DNA of 64,000 nt from assembly GCF_902497995.1 (NCBI RefSeq), contig NZ_CABVII010000012.1, positions 1 through 64,000 on the forward strand. Direction: 5' to 3'. Below the pieces are notes generated by a model. The model was not told the DNA's origin and ran no database searches. It worked only from the letters and a program-made list of their open reading frames with translations. The DNA comes from Pseudomonas fluorescens (GTDB lineage Bacteria > Pseudomonadota > Gammaproteobacteria > Pseudomonadales > Pseudomonadaceae). Of this stretch, positions 9,606 to 18,188 are shown piece by piece. Both the position numbers and the translations under genes were made by a program. How positions within the stretch are numbered: position 1 is the stretch's first letter; each line of letters opens with the position of its first letter.

Positions 9606-9702
9606 CAATGGCTCCGTTGGCCTTGTAGTCTTTTTGCAGGCTACTCTCAACCGCCGCTGTTTGCCTGCCCCTGATTGCCGATTTCCCCTCAAGAGTGCCC
9701 CA

Positions 9703-10389
9703 ATGAAACGTTTCGTTCTGCTCGACACCACTCCGATTCCTGAAAATGGCGGTGCCTTGTGCCTGTTCGAATACGGTGAGGATTTCGTCATCAAGATCCA
9801 GGGGGGCGATGGCGGGCAGTTGATGAACACGCGCATGCACGGTTCCGAAGATGCCTTGGCCGAGATCCCGTGCCGCAAGGTGGCCGGCCGAGCGGATTCG
9901 CGGGTGTTGATCGGTGGCCTGGGTATGGGCTTCACCCTCGCCTCGGCCCTCAAGCATTTGGGCAAGACGGCTGAAGTGGTGGTCGCCGAACTGGTGCCCG
10001 GCGTCGTGGAATGGAACCGCGGACCGCTGGGCGAGAAAGCCGGGAACCCGCTGCTCGACCCGCGCACGGTGATCCGCATGGAAGACGTGGCCAAAGTGCT
10101 GCAAGCCGAGCCACAGGGCTTCGATGCGATCATGCTCGACGTCGACAACGGCCCCGAAGGCCTGACCCAGAAGGCTAACAGTTGGCTTTATTCCGCTGGA
10201 GGCCTGAGCGCCTGCGCCAAGGCCCTGCGCCCCAAAGGCGTGCTGGCGGTGTGGTCGGCCAGCGCTGACCGGCAGTTTTCCGACAAGCTGAAAAAAGCCG
10301 GCTTCAAGGCCGAAGAAGTGCAAGTCTTCGCCCACGGCAACAAAGGCACCCGCCACACCATCTGGGTTGCCGAGAAGCTCAAGGGCTGA
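9703..10389 (+). CDS. Spermidine synthase-like SAM-dependent transferase
   Basis: 228 residues from the ATG at 9703. A Rossmann glycine motif (LIGGLGMGFTLASAL) near residue 70 and an acidic strand (VVVAELVPGVVEW) fit the spermidine synthase/methyltransferase fold. The DxxD-P segment of true aminopropyltransferases is replaced by MLDVDNGPEGL, and the protein is shorter than SpeE (about 285), so polyamine synthesis is doubtful. A methyltransferase of unknown substrate is equally likely. It precedes the yajD-like gene by 49 bases. Confidence 0.7.
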   Translation: MKRFVLLDTTPIPENGGALCLFEYGEDFVIKIQGGDGGQLMNTRMHGSEDALAEIPCRKVAGRADSRVLIGGLGMGFTLASALKHLGKTAEVVVAELVPGVVEWNRGPLGEKAGNPLLDPRTVIRMEDVAKVLQAEPQGFDAIMLDVDNGPEGLTQKANSWLYSAGGLSACAKALRPKGVLAVWSASADRQFSDKLKKAGFKAEEVQVFAHGNKGTRHTIWVAEKLKG

Positions 10390-10438
10390 GCTAAACTATG
10401 TCCATAACCGTCATCAGTCTTTTTACAAAGGTGAACCC

Positions 10439-10813
10439 ATGAGTTCGTCAACACCTGCGACCAACACGTCGAAGCTGGACCGCATCCTCGCCGACAACCA
10501 GCGCGACAAGGAAATGGGTTACCGCGACAAGGCCCTGAAGATGTACCCGCACGTGTGCGGCCGCTGCGCCCGCGAGTTCTCCGGCAAGCGCCTGAGCGAA
10601 CTGACCGTGCACCACCGCGACCACAACCACGACAACAATCCGCAGGACGGCTCGAACTGGGAATTGTTGTGCCTGTATTGCCACGACAATGAACACTCGC
10701 GGTATACCGACCAGCAGTATTTTGACGAAGGCTCGCTGAGTTCGCCGAAGATCGCCAAGGCGACGCATAACCCGTTTGCGGCGTTGGCCGGACTGTTGAA
10801 GAAAGACGAATAA
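10439..10813 (+). CDS. yajD: HNH endonuclease-fold protein, YajD family
   Basis: 124 residues. Zinc-binding pairs CGRCAREF and CLYCHDNEH bracket the HNH core (TVHHRDHNHDNNP). This matches the YajD family; a nuclease fold is certain in kind, but a cellular role is not established. The ATG at 10439 has GGTGAA upstream; longer versions of the frame begin inside the preceding gene. The repeat array begins about 20 bases downstream. Confidence 0.85.
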   Translation: MSSSTPATNTSKLDRILADNQRDKEMGYRDKALKMYPHVCGRCAREFSGKRLSELTVHHRDHNHDNNPQDGSNWELLCLYCHDNEHSRYTDQQYFDEGSLSSPKIAKATHNPFAALAGLLKKDE

Positions 10814-10834
10814 AATTCAGCGCCCCGACTGGCC

Positions 10835-11366
10835 CCTTCGCGAGCAAGCTCGCTCCCACAGTAATTGGCGGTCATCACAAATTTGTATACGCCGCAGAAC
10901 CCTGGGAGCGAGCTTGCTCGCAATAGCAACAGCCCAAGCCCAAGCCCCACAGTGATTGGCGGTCATCACAAATTTGTATACGCCGCAGAACCCTGTGGGA
11001 GCGAGCTTGCTCGCGATAGCAACAGCCCAAGCCCCACAGTAATTGGCGGTCATCACAAATTTGTATACGCCGCAGAACCCTGTGGGAGCGAGCTTGCTCG
11101 CAATAGCAACAGCCCAAGCCCCACAGTGATTGGCAGTGATCACAATTTTGTATACGCCGCAGAACCCTGTGGGAGCGGGCTTGCTCGCGATAGCAACAGC
11201 CCAAGCCCCACAGTGATTGGCAGTGATCACAATTTTGTATACGCCGCAGAACCCTGTGGGAGCGGGCTTGCTCGCGATAGCAATAGCCCAAGCCCCACAC
11301 TGATTGGCGGTCATCACAAATTTGTATACGCCGCAGAACCCCGTGGGAGCGAGCTTGCTCGCGAAG
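10835..11366. repeat. Tandem array of six 87-bp units carrying REP cores
   Basis: An inverted REP at 10835-10861 is followed by units that start at ATTGGCGG or ATTGGCAG at 10864, 10955, 11042, 11129, 11216 and 11303. The period is 91 bases once, then 87 four times. Each unit holds ATTGGCGGTCATCACAAATT, GTATACGCCGCAGAACCC, a direct-oriented REP core and CAACAGCCCAAGCCCCACAG. Copies differ by a few substitutions (GAGC/GGGC, GGTCAT/AGTGAT). As 87 is a multiple of 3, long repetitive open frames appear on both strands but look like by-products. Confidence 0.95.
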
Positions 11367-11456
11367 AGGTCGGTTCAGTCACCGCAAGTCTCCAAACCGG
11401 ACACCCCTCCCCCAATCCCCGTATAATCGCGCTTTTTCCCCGAAGGCACCCCGCTC

Positions 11457-11927
11457 GTGGCAGACAAACGGTACAGCTGCATTGGTTTGTATAACCCCAA
11501 ATCACCGGAAAACGTCGGTTCGGTGATGCGCGCCGCCGGTTGTTATGGCGCCGCGTCCGTGTTCTACACCGGCAAGCGTTATGAACGTGCCGCGGACTTC
11601 GTCACCGACACCAAGCGCGTCCATTACGACATTCCGCTGATCGGTATCGACGACCTGAAGAAAATCCTGCCCCTGGGCTGCGTCCCGGTCGCGGTGGAAC
11701 TGGTCGAAGGCGCCCGTTCTCTGCCGGAATACACTCACCCGGATCGCGCGCTGTACATCTTCGGCCCGGAAGACGGCTCGCTGGATCAAGCGATTCGCGA
11801 CTGGTGTGAAGACGTGATCTACATCCCGACCACTGGCTGCATGAACCTGGCGGCCACGGTCAACGTCGTGCTGTACGACCGCATGGCCAAGGGCCTCAAC
11901 ACCCGCTCGGGGCCGAAATTCCGCTGA
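11457..11927 (+). CDS. SpoU/TrmH-family RNA methyltransferase
   Basis: 156 residues from a GTG start. It has the three SPOUT motifs: LYNPKSPENVGSVMRAAG (motif 1), ALYIFGPEDGSL (motif 2) and IPTTGCMNLAATVNVVLYD (motif 3). It consists of the catalytic knot domain alone, as in TrmL-type tRNA 2'-O-methyltransferases, but the RNA target cannot be read from the sequence. It stands alone downstream of the 87-bp array. Confidence 0.85.
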   Translation: MADKRYSCIGLYNPKSPENVGSVMRAAGCYGAASVFYTGKRYERAADFVTDTKRVHYDIPLIGIDDLKKILPLGCVPVAVELVEGARSLPEYTHPDRALYIFGPEDGSLDQAIRDWCEDVIYIPTTGCMNLAATVNVVLYDRMAKGLNTRSGPKFR

Positions 11928-12019
11928 ATCATTGCACATCCGATGGAACAAGCCGCCCGCCTCGGCAGTCAGCTTAATTATCTATTCTTGAAGCAGCCAA
12001 TCCAGCCAGGAGACAGATC

Positions 12020-12397
12020 ATGAGCGAACTCACACGGGTAGAACGCATCGAGTCCACCCCGTTCCAGACTCATTCCGACCAGAACGTTCAAGGCTGGGAG
12101 CGCATCGGCTCCGTGGCCGGTGGCGTGGTGATGGTCAGCAAGGGTCTGCGTCGCGGCGGTGTGTTCGGGTTGATTCAAGTGGCGATCGGCGGCGTGGCGC
12201 TGGCTCGCGGGATTACCGGGCACAGTTCGGTCAAGAGCCTGCTGGAAAAAAGCCGCCAGGATATGAATAACGTGCGGGCGAAGATCGAACGGGCCGGGGA
12301 AGAGTTGGGGCGGTTGAAGGCGAATGCCGACGCGGCGACCAAGACCGCTACCGTGACGGGTAATGATTCTTTGAAGTCGCCTAAGACCGGGGTTTGA
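12020..12397 (+). CDS. Small membrane protein, DUF2892-like
   Basis: 125 residues. Two weak hydrophobic stretches lie around residues 28-45 and 50-65 (GGVFGLIQVAIGGVALARGI), followed by a helical coiled tail (SVKSLLEKSRQDMNNVRAKIERAGEEL, about 68-105). The N-terminal part resembles DUF2892 inner-membrane proteins. Function is unknown. The ATG has AGGAGA upstream. It stands alone before a REP pair. Confidence 0.6.
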   Translation: MSELTRVERIESTPFQTHSDQNVQGWERIGSVAGGVVMVSKGLRRGGVFGLIQVAIGGVALARGITGHSSVKSLLEKSRQDMNNVRAKIERAGEELGRLKANADAATKTATVTGNDSLKSPKTGV

Positions 12398-12427
12398 TCC
12401 GGGATTTAGTAGTGGGGCTTATGGCCT

Positions 12428-12521
12428 CTTCGCGGGCAAGCCCGCTCCCACAGGGTTCCGCGGTGAACACATAATGTGTGAACACCCGAGATCAACTGTG
12501 GGAGCGGGCTTGCTCGCGAAG
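12428..12521. repeat. REP inverted pair
   Basis: CTTCGCGGGCAAGCCCGCTC (12428) and its inverted partner ending GCTCGCGAAG (12521), separated by about 42 bases. It sits between convergent genes. Confidence 0.9.
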
Positions 12522-12527
12522 GCGGTA

Positions 12528-13757
12528 TTACTGAAGCAACTCGGTGTCGAGGACCTTGGAGGACTCGCCAATCACGCTCGCGGCGAGCTGAACAAGTTCC
12601 TTGGTATCTACACTTTCCAGACGCATCGCCCCGCGCAGCACGTCATCCAGCGAACGCTTGTTGCGGGTCTTCAGGCGAATCTCGCGATCCAGCTCCTGTA
12701 GCAACAACACCGACCTGGACACCTGTGCCGGGCTCACTTGCTCACCGCGCAATGTCGTGACCTTCTGGCTGTCCTTGACCAGCTTTCCGTGCAGACTCTC
12801 ATAGCGCTCATCACTCATGCCGCCCGCTCGGCGCACCAGTTCGATCGCGTAATACTCGGCAAACCCTTCACTGATCCAGTCACTGCGCTGCCGGTCGTTG
12901 ATCCGGCCGAACATCTGGGCCAGTTCGCGCACCACCGCGCTGGTGCCGCTTTCGCTGACCAGCGGCAGACGTGTGTTCAGGTAAATCGATTCGCGCCCCG
13001 CCAGGCTGCCGCGCCACATCGGGTCATTGGCGCCGACGATCAGCAGCTTGGTGGGATGACGCGGGAACACCGCTTGCACTTGCGGCCAGACAAAGGTCAG
13101 CAGCGTCAGCACGTCCATGCGACGCATGCCCTGGCCTTGGGGCGAGGCGACGGTAACTTCGGTTTCTCCCAATCGCGTGCGTCGGCTGCCCAGGTGGCCG
13201 GCGAGCATCCAGCCCGTGGGCCGGTCGAACAATCGGGAGACGTTATCGATGCGAAACTTGTTCTTGCCGATCCGCGGCCAGGCGGTTTCGACGCTTTTCC
13301 AGCCGCTGGGCAATTCGAATTCAAGGCGTGAAACCAGCTCGATGCCGTCCTGCTGATCAAGTCGGGCGGCCGGCACCAGATCGTCGCCGCGCATCAACGC
13401 CCAGGTCGGGGTCATGCGAGTGTCGAAGCTGCCGCTCTTGCGACCGTGGCTGACGCGCACGCGGTAGGTCAGGCTGGCCTTGTCGGTGGCAGGCTGCCAG
13501 ACACCGCGCACCGGCTTGCCCGGCGTGAGTTGCCATTGGCCGTCGGCCTTGAAGTCGCTGTAGAGGCTGCCATCGCCCAGGTCGAAATCCAGACTGCGTA
13601 CCGCCGAGCCCTGGGCCAGGGTCAGGCGCACTTCGGCCTGATCGTTTTGCGGCAACAGGCGCACGTGATAATCCAGATCGACCTTCTTCGCGGCCCACAC
13701 GGACGAGCTCAGGGCCAGCAGTCCGACGGCCAACGCCTGGCGCAATCCCACAGCCAT
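12528..13757 (-). CDS. Exported gluzincin-like protein with a degenerate zinc motif
   Basis: 409 residues from the ATG at 13757 (AAGGAGTG upstream). A signal peptide ends near SSVWA (about residue 22). The C-terminal half resembles M1/M61 aminopeptidase-type domains: SDWISEGFAEYYA is the usual glutamate-bearing helix. The HExxH position reads RELAQ, so both zinc histidines are missing. It is probably a periplasmic protein without peptidase activity. It lies 20 bases after ycgN on the same strand. The fold assignment is by motif recognition only. Confidence 0.6.
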   Translation of the reverse strand: MAVGLRQALAVGLLALSSSVWAAKKVDLDYHVRLLPQNDQAEVRLTLAQGSAVRSLDFDLGDGSLYSDFKADGQWQLTPGKPVRGVWQPATDKASLTYRVRVSHGRKSGSFDTRMTPTWALMRGDDLVPAARLDQQDGIELVSRLEFELPSGWKSVETAWPRIGKNKFRIDNVSRLFDRPTGWMLAGHLGSRRTRLGETEVTVASPQGQGMRRMDVLTLLTFVWPQVQAVFPRHPTKLLIVGANDPMWRGSLAGRESIYLNTRLPLVSESGTSAVVRELAQMFGRINDRQRSDWISEGFAEYYAIELVRRAGGMSDERYESLHGKLVKDSQKVTTLRGEQVSPAQVSRSVLLLQELDREIRLKTRNKRSLDDVLRGAMRLESVDTKELVQLAASVIGESSKVLDTELLQ

Positions 13758-13777
13758 ACACACTCCTTGGTGAAACG

Positions 13778-14227
13778 TTAACCCGCCCGAAAAATCAGAT
13801 GGTCTTCCCAATCCTCTTCGGCCACGCTGCCTTCGGCGAGCATGCGCCCGGATTGTGAAATTCGTTCGTGGTGCACGGCGTCGCGATCACCGCACACCAA
13901 GTGATGCCAGAGCGGCAGGTCCTTGCCCTCGCTGACCAGTCGATAACCGCAAGTCGGTGGCAGCCATTTGAACTCGTCGGCCTTGCCTGGCGTGAGCTGG
14001 ATGCAGTCCGGCACGAAGTCACGACGGTTGGGGTAATCGATGCACTGGCAGGTTTTCAGGTCCAGCAGCTTGCAGGCAATGCGCGTGTAATAGACCGAGT
14101 TATCGTCTTCATCTTCGAGCTTTTGCAGGCAGCACAGGCCACAGCCATCGCACAGCGACTCCCATTCCTCTTGATCGAGTTGATCGAGGGTTTTGCGCAT
14201 CCAGAACGGTTCGACTTTAGCGGCCAT
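13778..14227 (-). CDS. ycgN: YcgN family cysteine-cluster protein (UPF0260)
   Basis: 149 residues. Conserved cysteines occur as [32 protein letters not shown] and TCGYR, the pattern of the YkgJ/YcgN zinc- or iron-sulfur-binding families. The opening [20 protein letters not shown] matches UPF0260. No function is established. It is followed by the degenerate gluzincin gene on the same strand. Confidence 0.88.
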   Translation of the reverse strand: MAAKVEPFWMRKTLDQLDQEEWESLCDGCGLCCLQKLEDEDDNSVYYTRIACKLLDLKTCQCIDYPNRRDFVPDCIQLTPGKADEFKWLPPTCGYRLVSEGKDLPLWHHLVCGDRDAVHHERISQSGRMLAEGSVAEEDWEDHLIFRAG

Positions 14228-14505
14228 GGTTCAACATCGACATCAGGTGGTGAAAAGGCCGCCAGTCTAGTGCCAAGGCCCTTGCGGGCCAAGCATTGGC
14301 GACTGCCGGTCGACAGGGCTTGTCAGTTTTTGCGCCGCCAAGTAGCTTTGCCCGTCGCAAGGGGCCAGACCCGCGTGCCATTAACGCTCGACCGCGTCGC
14401 ATTCAGGTGAGCTGCCCAGGCACTCGACAAACCTCATCGCTCAGCCCAACTGCGCCCGCAGGTTTCAGACGCCCCTCACTTTCAACCGTAGCAAGGAATC
14501 TCTCG

Positions 14506-15099
14506 ATGAGCGCTAATCCACGCGTTGCCGATTATGCCATTCACCCTCAGTTTACCGATCGCTGGTCGCCCCGCGCTTTTACCGGCGAAACCATTCCTGT
14601 CGAGACCCTGCTGAGCTTCTTCGAAGCCGCACGCTGGGCGCCATCGGCGTACAACTCGCAACCCTGGCGGTTTCTCTACGCGCGTCGCGACACGCCGAAC
14701 TGGGAGCGTTACCTGGGTCTGTTGAACGAATTCAACCGCAGCTGGGCGCAACACGCCTCGGCGCTGGTGATCGTCGTCTCGAAAACCACCTTCGTGGCGC
14801 CTGGCGCCAGCGAAGAAACCCCGGCCTTGTGGCACACCTTCGATACCGGTTCGGCGTGGGGCCATCTGGCGCTGCAAGCGAGCATCAGTGGCTGGCACAC
14901 CCACGGCATGGCCGGTTTCGATCAGGAGCTGACCCGCAAGGAGCTGAACATTCCTGAAGGCTACGCGCTGCATGCGGCAGTGGCGATCGGCAAGCTGGGC
15001 GACAAGGCGACGCTGGCGGAGTATCTGCAAGCGCGTGAAGAGCCGAGCCCGCGTCGTCCATTGAGCGAATTGGCCGCCGAAGGCGATTTCACCCTCTAA
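14506..15099 (+). CDS. Nitroreductase family protein
   Basis: 197 residues from the ATG at 14506 (GCAAGGAATC upstream). FSPRAF-like N-terminus (RWSPRAFTGETIP), then RWAPSAYNSQPWRFLYARR, the FMN-binding signature, and a C-terminal GYALHAAVAIGKLGD segment. It is expected to be a cytosolic FMN-dependent NAD(P)H oxidoreductase acting on quinone-like or nitro compounds; the physiological substrate is unknown. It stands alone before a REP pair. Confidence 0.85.
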   Translation: MSANPRVADYAIHPQFTDRWSPRAFTGETIPVETLLSFFEAARWAPSAYNSQPWRFLYARRDTPNWERYLGLLNEFNRSWAQHASALVIVVSKTTFVAPGASEETPALWHTFDTGSAWGHLALQASISGWHTHGMAGFDQELTRKELNIPEGYALHAAVAIGKLGDKATLAEYLQAREEPSPRRPLSELAAEGDFTL

Positions 15100-15116
15100 G
15101 CCACACCGCAAAACAA

Positions 15117-15206
15117 CTGTGGGAGCGGGCTTGCTCGCGAAAGCGGAGTATCAGTCAACATTTGTATCGACTGACACACCGCCTTCGCGAGCAAGCCCGC
15201 TCCCAC
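15117..15206. repeat. REP inverted pair
   Basis: CTGTGGGAGCGGGCTTGCTC at 15117 and its inverted copy ending GCTCCCACA at 15206, between convergent genes. Confidence 0.92.
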
Positions 15207-15224
15207 ATTTTTATTGCGGTGTCT

Positions 15225-16157
15225 TTAATACCCGCGACTGAAATCCACTTCCCCGCGCAACGCTTCACCCGCCTGGTACGCTCGCAAATTCTCGACAAAC
15301 AACTTCACCATGATCGATGGCGAGGTCGGTGCCGAACTATGCCCGGTCAACAGCAAGCCCCAGGCGGTCCAGAACGGATGACGTTGCGGCAGTGGCTCCT
15401 GACGACACACATCGATCACCGCTCCCGCCAGATGCCCTTCCTTCAAGGCTTCCACCAGATCCGCATCGACCACCGCCACACCACGTCCGACGTTGATGAA
15501 CAAGCCTGTCGGCTTGAACTGCTTGAACAGCGCCGCGTCGTACAGGTCGTGAGTGTTCGGCGTATTGGGCAGCAGATTGATCACGTAATCCACTTCACCG
15601 ACCAGACGCGGCAAATCGGCCAGCGCACCCACTTCGACAAACGGCGCCTGCTCGCGGGCTTCGCTGGCGATGCCATACACCTGGACGCCAAATGGCAGCA
15701 GGAACTGCGCCACGGTCTGGCCGATGTCACCGGTGCCGACGATCAACACTTTGCGCCTTGCCAGGCTATGGCCCTGGCGGCTGTCCCACTTGCGCTCGAC
15801 CTGGCTGACCAGTCGCGGCAGCACTTCGCGCTCGTGGCCGAGCATATAGGTGAGCACGTATTCGGCCATGACCTGGCCAAAAATCCCCACCGCCCGGGTC
15901 AGGCGATAGTGTCGTGGCAAGCCCTCAGCCAACAGCGGCGTAATGCCGGCCCAGGTCGATTGCAGCCATTGCGGTTGGTGGCCCTGGCGCAGCAGGGTCG
16001 CCAGCAAATCCGGCTGGCCCAGCCAGATCGGACAATCGGCGGCCTGGCTGGCCAGTTCGGCGGAATCGCCGCTGGTCAGCACTTCCAGGTCGGGCGCTGC
16101 CTGACGCAGCAGTTGGGCGTACACAGGGTGGTCGTGTTCAGCAATCAGAACGCGCAT
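15225..16157 (-). CDS. D-2-hydroxyacid dehydrogenase (GhrA-like)
   Basis: 310 residues. The NAD(P) Rossmann motif is VLIVGTGDIGQTVAQFLLPFG near the middle. NLLPNTPNTHDLYDAALF and FINVGRGVAVVDADLVEAL are family signatures, and the catalytic His is probably in LLLTGHSSAPT near the C-terminus. It resembles glyoxylate/hydroxypyruvate reductase A and related phosphoglycerate dehydrogenase-like enzymes. It stands alone; the exact substrate is open. Confidence 0.85.
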   Translation of the reverse strand: MRVLIAEHDHPVYAQLLRQAAPDLEVLTSGDSAELASQAADCPIWLGQPDLLATLLRQGHQPQWLQSTWAGITPLLAEGLPRHYRLTRAVGIFGQVMAEYVLTYMLGHEREVLPRLVSQVERKWDSRQGHSLARRKVLIVGTGDIGQTVAQFLLPFGVQVYGIASEAREQAPFVEVGALADLPRLVGEVDYVINLLPNTPNTHDLYDAALFKQFKPTGLFINVGRGVAVVDADLVEALKEGHLAGAVIDVCRQEPLPQRHPFWTAWGLLLTGHSSAPTSPSIMVKLFVENLRAYQAGEALRGEVDFSRGY

Positions 16158-16317
16158 GGTTCAAACCTTTCGAAAACAGTGCAGACGACCGCCGATGAAG
16201 TAACGCTCCATCGGCGCGGCCATCGCCAAATTCAACTCCAGTGATTCAAGAGAAGACTCTTCACAGGAACTCTTCACAGAAACGCTGAACAGAAGCTCTG
16301 AACAGAAGCCCTGCCGA

Positions 16318-16611
16318 TCACATCGGGTCGTTGCGTCGCAGCAATTCTTCCGGCAAATGTTCGATGTATTCGTCCTCGGCGGGCGGCATTTGCAGGTGAT
16401 AGCCCTGCTTGTCGAGGTTTTCCAGGACCAGGGTGATGTCTTCGCGCGACAGTTTGCGCTCGGGGCTCAGCACCAGGTCGAAGGCGTGATGCGGTTTGCC
16501 GAAAGCGGCCATCAGGGTTTCCGGGACGCGTTCCAGTGCATCGCTTTTGAGCACGTAGAGGTACATCTCGTTTTTCTTCAGGCTTCGGTAGATGGAGCAA
16601 ATACGTTTCAT
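16318..16611 (-). CDS. ycgL: YcgL domain-containing protein
   Basis: 97 residues that match the YcgL family over the full length ([19 protein letters not shown] at the start, [17 protein letters not shown] in the centre). It is a small cytosolic alpha/beta protein with no agreed function. Its ATG overlaps the rnd stop codon by 4 bases (16608-16611), so it is co-translated with RNase D, an association common in gammaproteobacteria. Confidence 0.9.
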   Translation of the reverse strand: MKRICSIYRSLKKNEMYLYVLKSDALERVPETLMAAFGKPHHAFDLVLSPERKLSREDITLVLENLDKQGYHLQMPPAEDEYIEHLPEELLRRNDPM

Positions 16612-17741
16612 GGCTGTTCTCCGGCGGTGGCCAGGCTGTCCAGCAACGCCTGGCCCATCAATTCGCGGCGCCAGCCACGCAACGAATCAGGCAATTGGTA
16701 AGGACCATTGGGGAAACCGCTCTTGAGCAGCGCTTCCAGGGTTTTCTTGCGCAGCATCAATTCCGGCGCGATGTTCAAGCGCTCAGCTTCGGCCTGGCCG
16801 ATCGCCCGCAGCTGTTTGACCAGCGCGGCGGCCTCCACCGGCAACGGTTCCGGCACGGCGGGCGGCCATTGATCTGGCGACACACTGCCAGAGCGCTTGA
16901 TCAGATCAAGCAGAAATTCGCCGTCCTGACGCACGGTACGCGGGTGCATGTCTTCGATTTTCGCCAGTGCGCCAAGGTTGTCCGGCTGAGTCCGTGCCAG
17001 CGGCCACAAGGAGTGCTCACGGACAATGCGATTGCGCGGCAGATCACGGGCGCGGGCCTCGCGCTCACGCCAGGCGCAGAGCTCACGCAACACGGCGAGT
17101 TGGGCGCGGGACAGCTTCCAGGCCAGCTTGGCGTCGCGATAGACCTCGTACGGATCGATTTCGCGACGCAGATTGGCCACCAGCTCGGCGCCGTCTGCCA
17201 GGACCCAGGCGTATTTGTCGTCGGAAAGCTTCGGACGCAGCTGTACGAAAACTTCCGCCAGGTGCACGGCATCTTCGGCGGCGTAGCTAATCTGAGTGTC
17301 GGAAAGCGGACGTTGCAGCCAGTCGGAACGGGTCTCGCCCTTGGGCAGGTCGATGCCGAGCACTTCCTGCACCAGCCGCGAATACCCCATGGAGAAACCC
17401 AGGTTCAGGTAAGCGGCTGCCAGCTGGGTATCGAACAGTGGCGCCGGCAGGCTGCCGGTCAGGCGCAGCAGGACTTCCAGGTCTTCGCTGCAGGCATGCA
17501 GGACTTTGACCACGGCCGGGTTTTCCAGCAACGCGACCAGCGGCTGCCAGTTGTCGATGGTCAGCGGGTCAATCAGATAAGCGCGTACGCCATCGCCGAT
17601 CTGCAACAGGCCAGCGATCGGATAAAAGGTGTCGACCCGCATGAATTCGGTGTCGAGGGCAACGAACGGCAGCTGCTGCCACTCGGCGCAAAACTGACCG
17701 AGGCTATCGTTGTCGCGAATCCAGTGAATATCGATGGCCAC
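16608..17741 (-). CDS. rnd: Ribonuclease D
   Basis: 377 residues from a GTG at 17741, with AGGGAG 6 bases upstream; the longer frame upstream lacks a ribosome site. The DEDD exonuclease motifs are [16 protein letters not shown] (Exo I), [13 protein letters not shown] (Exo II) and [17 protein letters not shown] (Exo III), followed by HRDC helical domains. It trims 3' ends of tRNA and other stable RNA in the cytosol. It is coupled to ycgL downstream. Confidence 0.92.
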   Translation of the reverse strand: MAIDIHWIRDNDSLGQFCAEWQQLPFVALDTEFMRVDTFYPIAGLLQIGDGVRAYLIDPLTIDNWQPLVALLENPAVVKVLHACSEDLEVLLRLTGSLPAPLFDTQLAAAYLNLGFSMGYSRLVQEVLGIDLPKGETRSDWLQRPLSDTQISYAAEDAVHLAEVFVQLRPKLSDDKYAWVLADGAELVANLRREIDPYEVYRDAKLAWKLSRAQLAVLRELCAWREREARARDLPRNRIVREHSLWPLARTQPDNLGALAKIEDMHPRTVRQDGEFLLDLIKRSGSVSPDQWPPAVPEPLPVEAAALVKQLRAIGQAEAERLNIAPELMLRKKTLEALLKSGFPNGPYQLPDSLRGWRRELMGQALLDSLATAGEQP

Positions 17742-17864
17742 ACGGCTCTCCCTTGAAGAATGGCGCGCAGTATATATCGCCGCAGGCGATTTCCACGCAT
17801 CCACTGAACAAGAGCTTTAGCGAAAATACACGCCAGTTAGCAAGAATTGTCTGACAAAGGGAGG

Positions 17865-18122
17865 TTATCTGGTCTTACGCAGCACATAGACCCGCATCCG
17901 TGCGCAACCGGGCAGGAAATCCTGATGGCTGAGCAAGCGTAATCCCGCCTGCCTGAATTCGCCTTCAACCTCGGCCTTGCCAGGCAACTGCGGGGGCTGT
18001 GCATCCTCCGTCAAACGCCGCCCCAGGCCCCGCGGTCGCGACTGACGGCAGACGCGGGCGTGTTCCTGATCGTAGCGCCGGGTAAACTCCAGCTCGATGG
18101 CGGATGGGGACTGCGCAGACAT
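17865..18122 (-). CDS. Small conserved hypothetical protein
   Basis: 85 residues, from the ATG at 18122, rich in Arg and Gln, starting MSAQSPSAIELEFTRRYDQ and ending CARMRVYVLRKTR. No signal peptide, membrane segment or known motif. It lies between rnd and the eptA-like gene on the same strand with gaps of 123 and 66 bases. Its codon use is like its neighbours, so it is probably real; no function can be suggested. Confidence 0.5.
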   Translation of the reverse strand: MSAQSPSAIELEFTRRYDQEHARVCRQSRPRGLGRRLTEDAQPPQLPGKAEVEGEFRQAGLRLLSHQDFLPGCARMRVYVLRKTR

Positions 18123-18188
18123 GTGCAATGACTCTTGTAGGAATAGGCCGCAGCTTAGCGGCCGGAGCGTGAAAAAAGGTCGAGGCCT

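Noticed and set aside
10835..11366. CRISPR-like look of the array
   Set aside because: Units are identical along almost the whole 87 bases, with no unique spacers, and no cas genes are near.
10817..11494. Long repetitive open frames on both strands through the 87-bp array
   Set aside because: They exist only because the unit length is a multiple of three. They lack ribosome sites and consist of REP translation (29-residue repeats).
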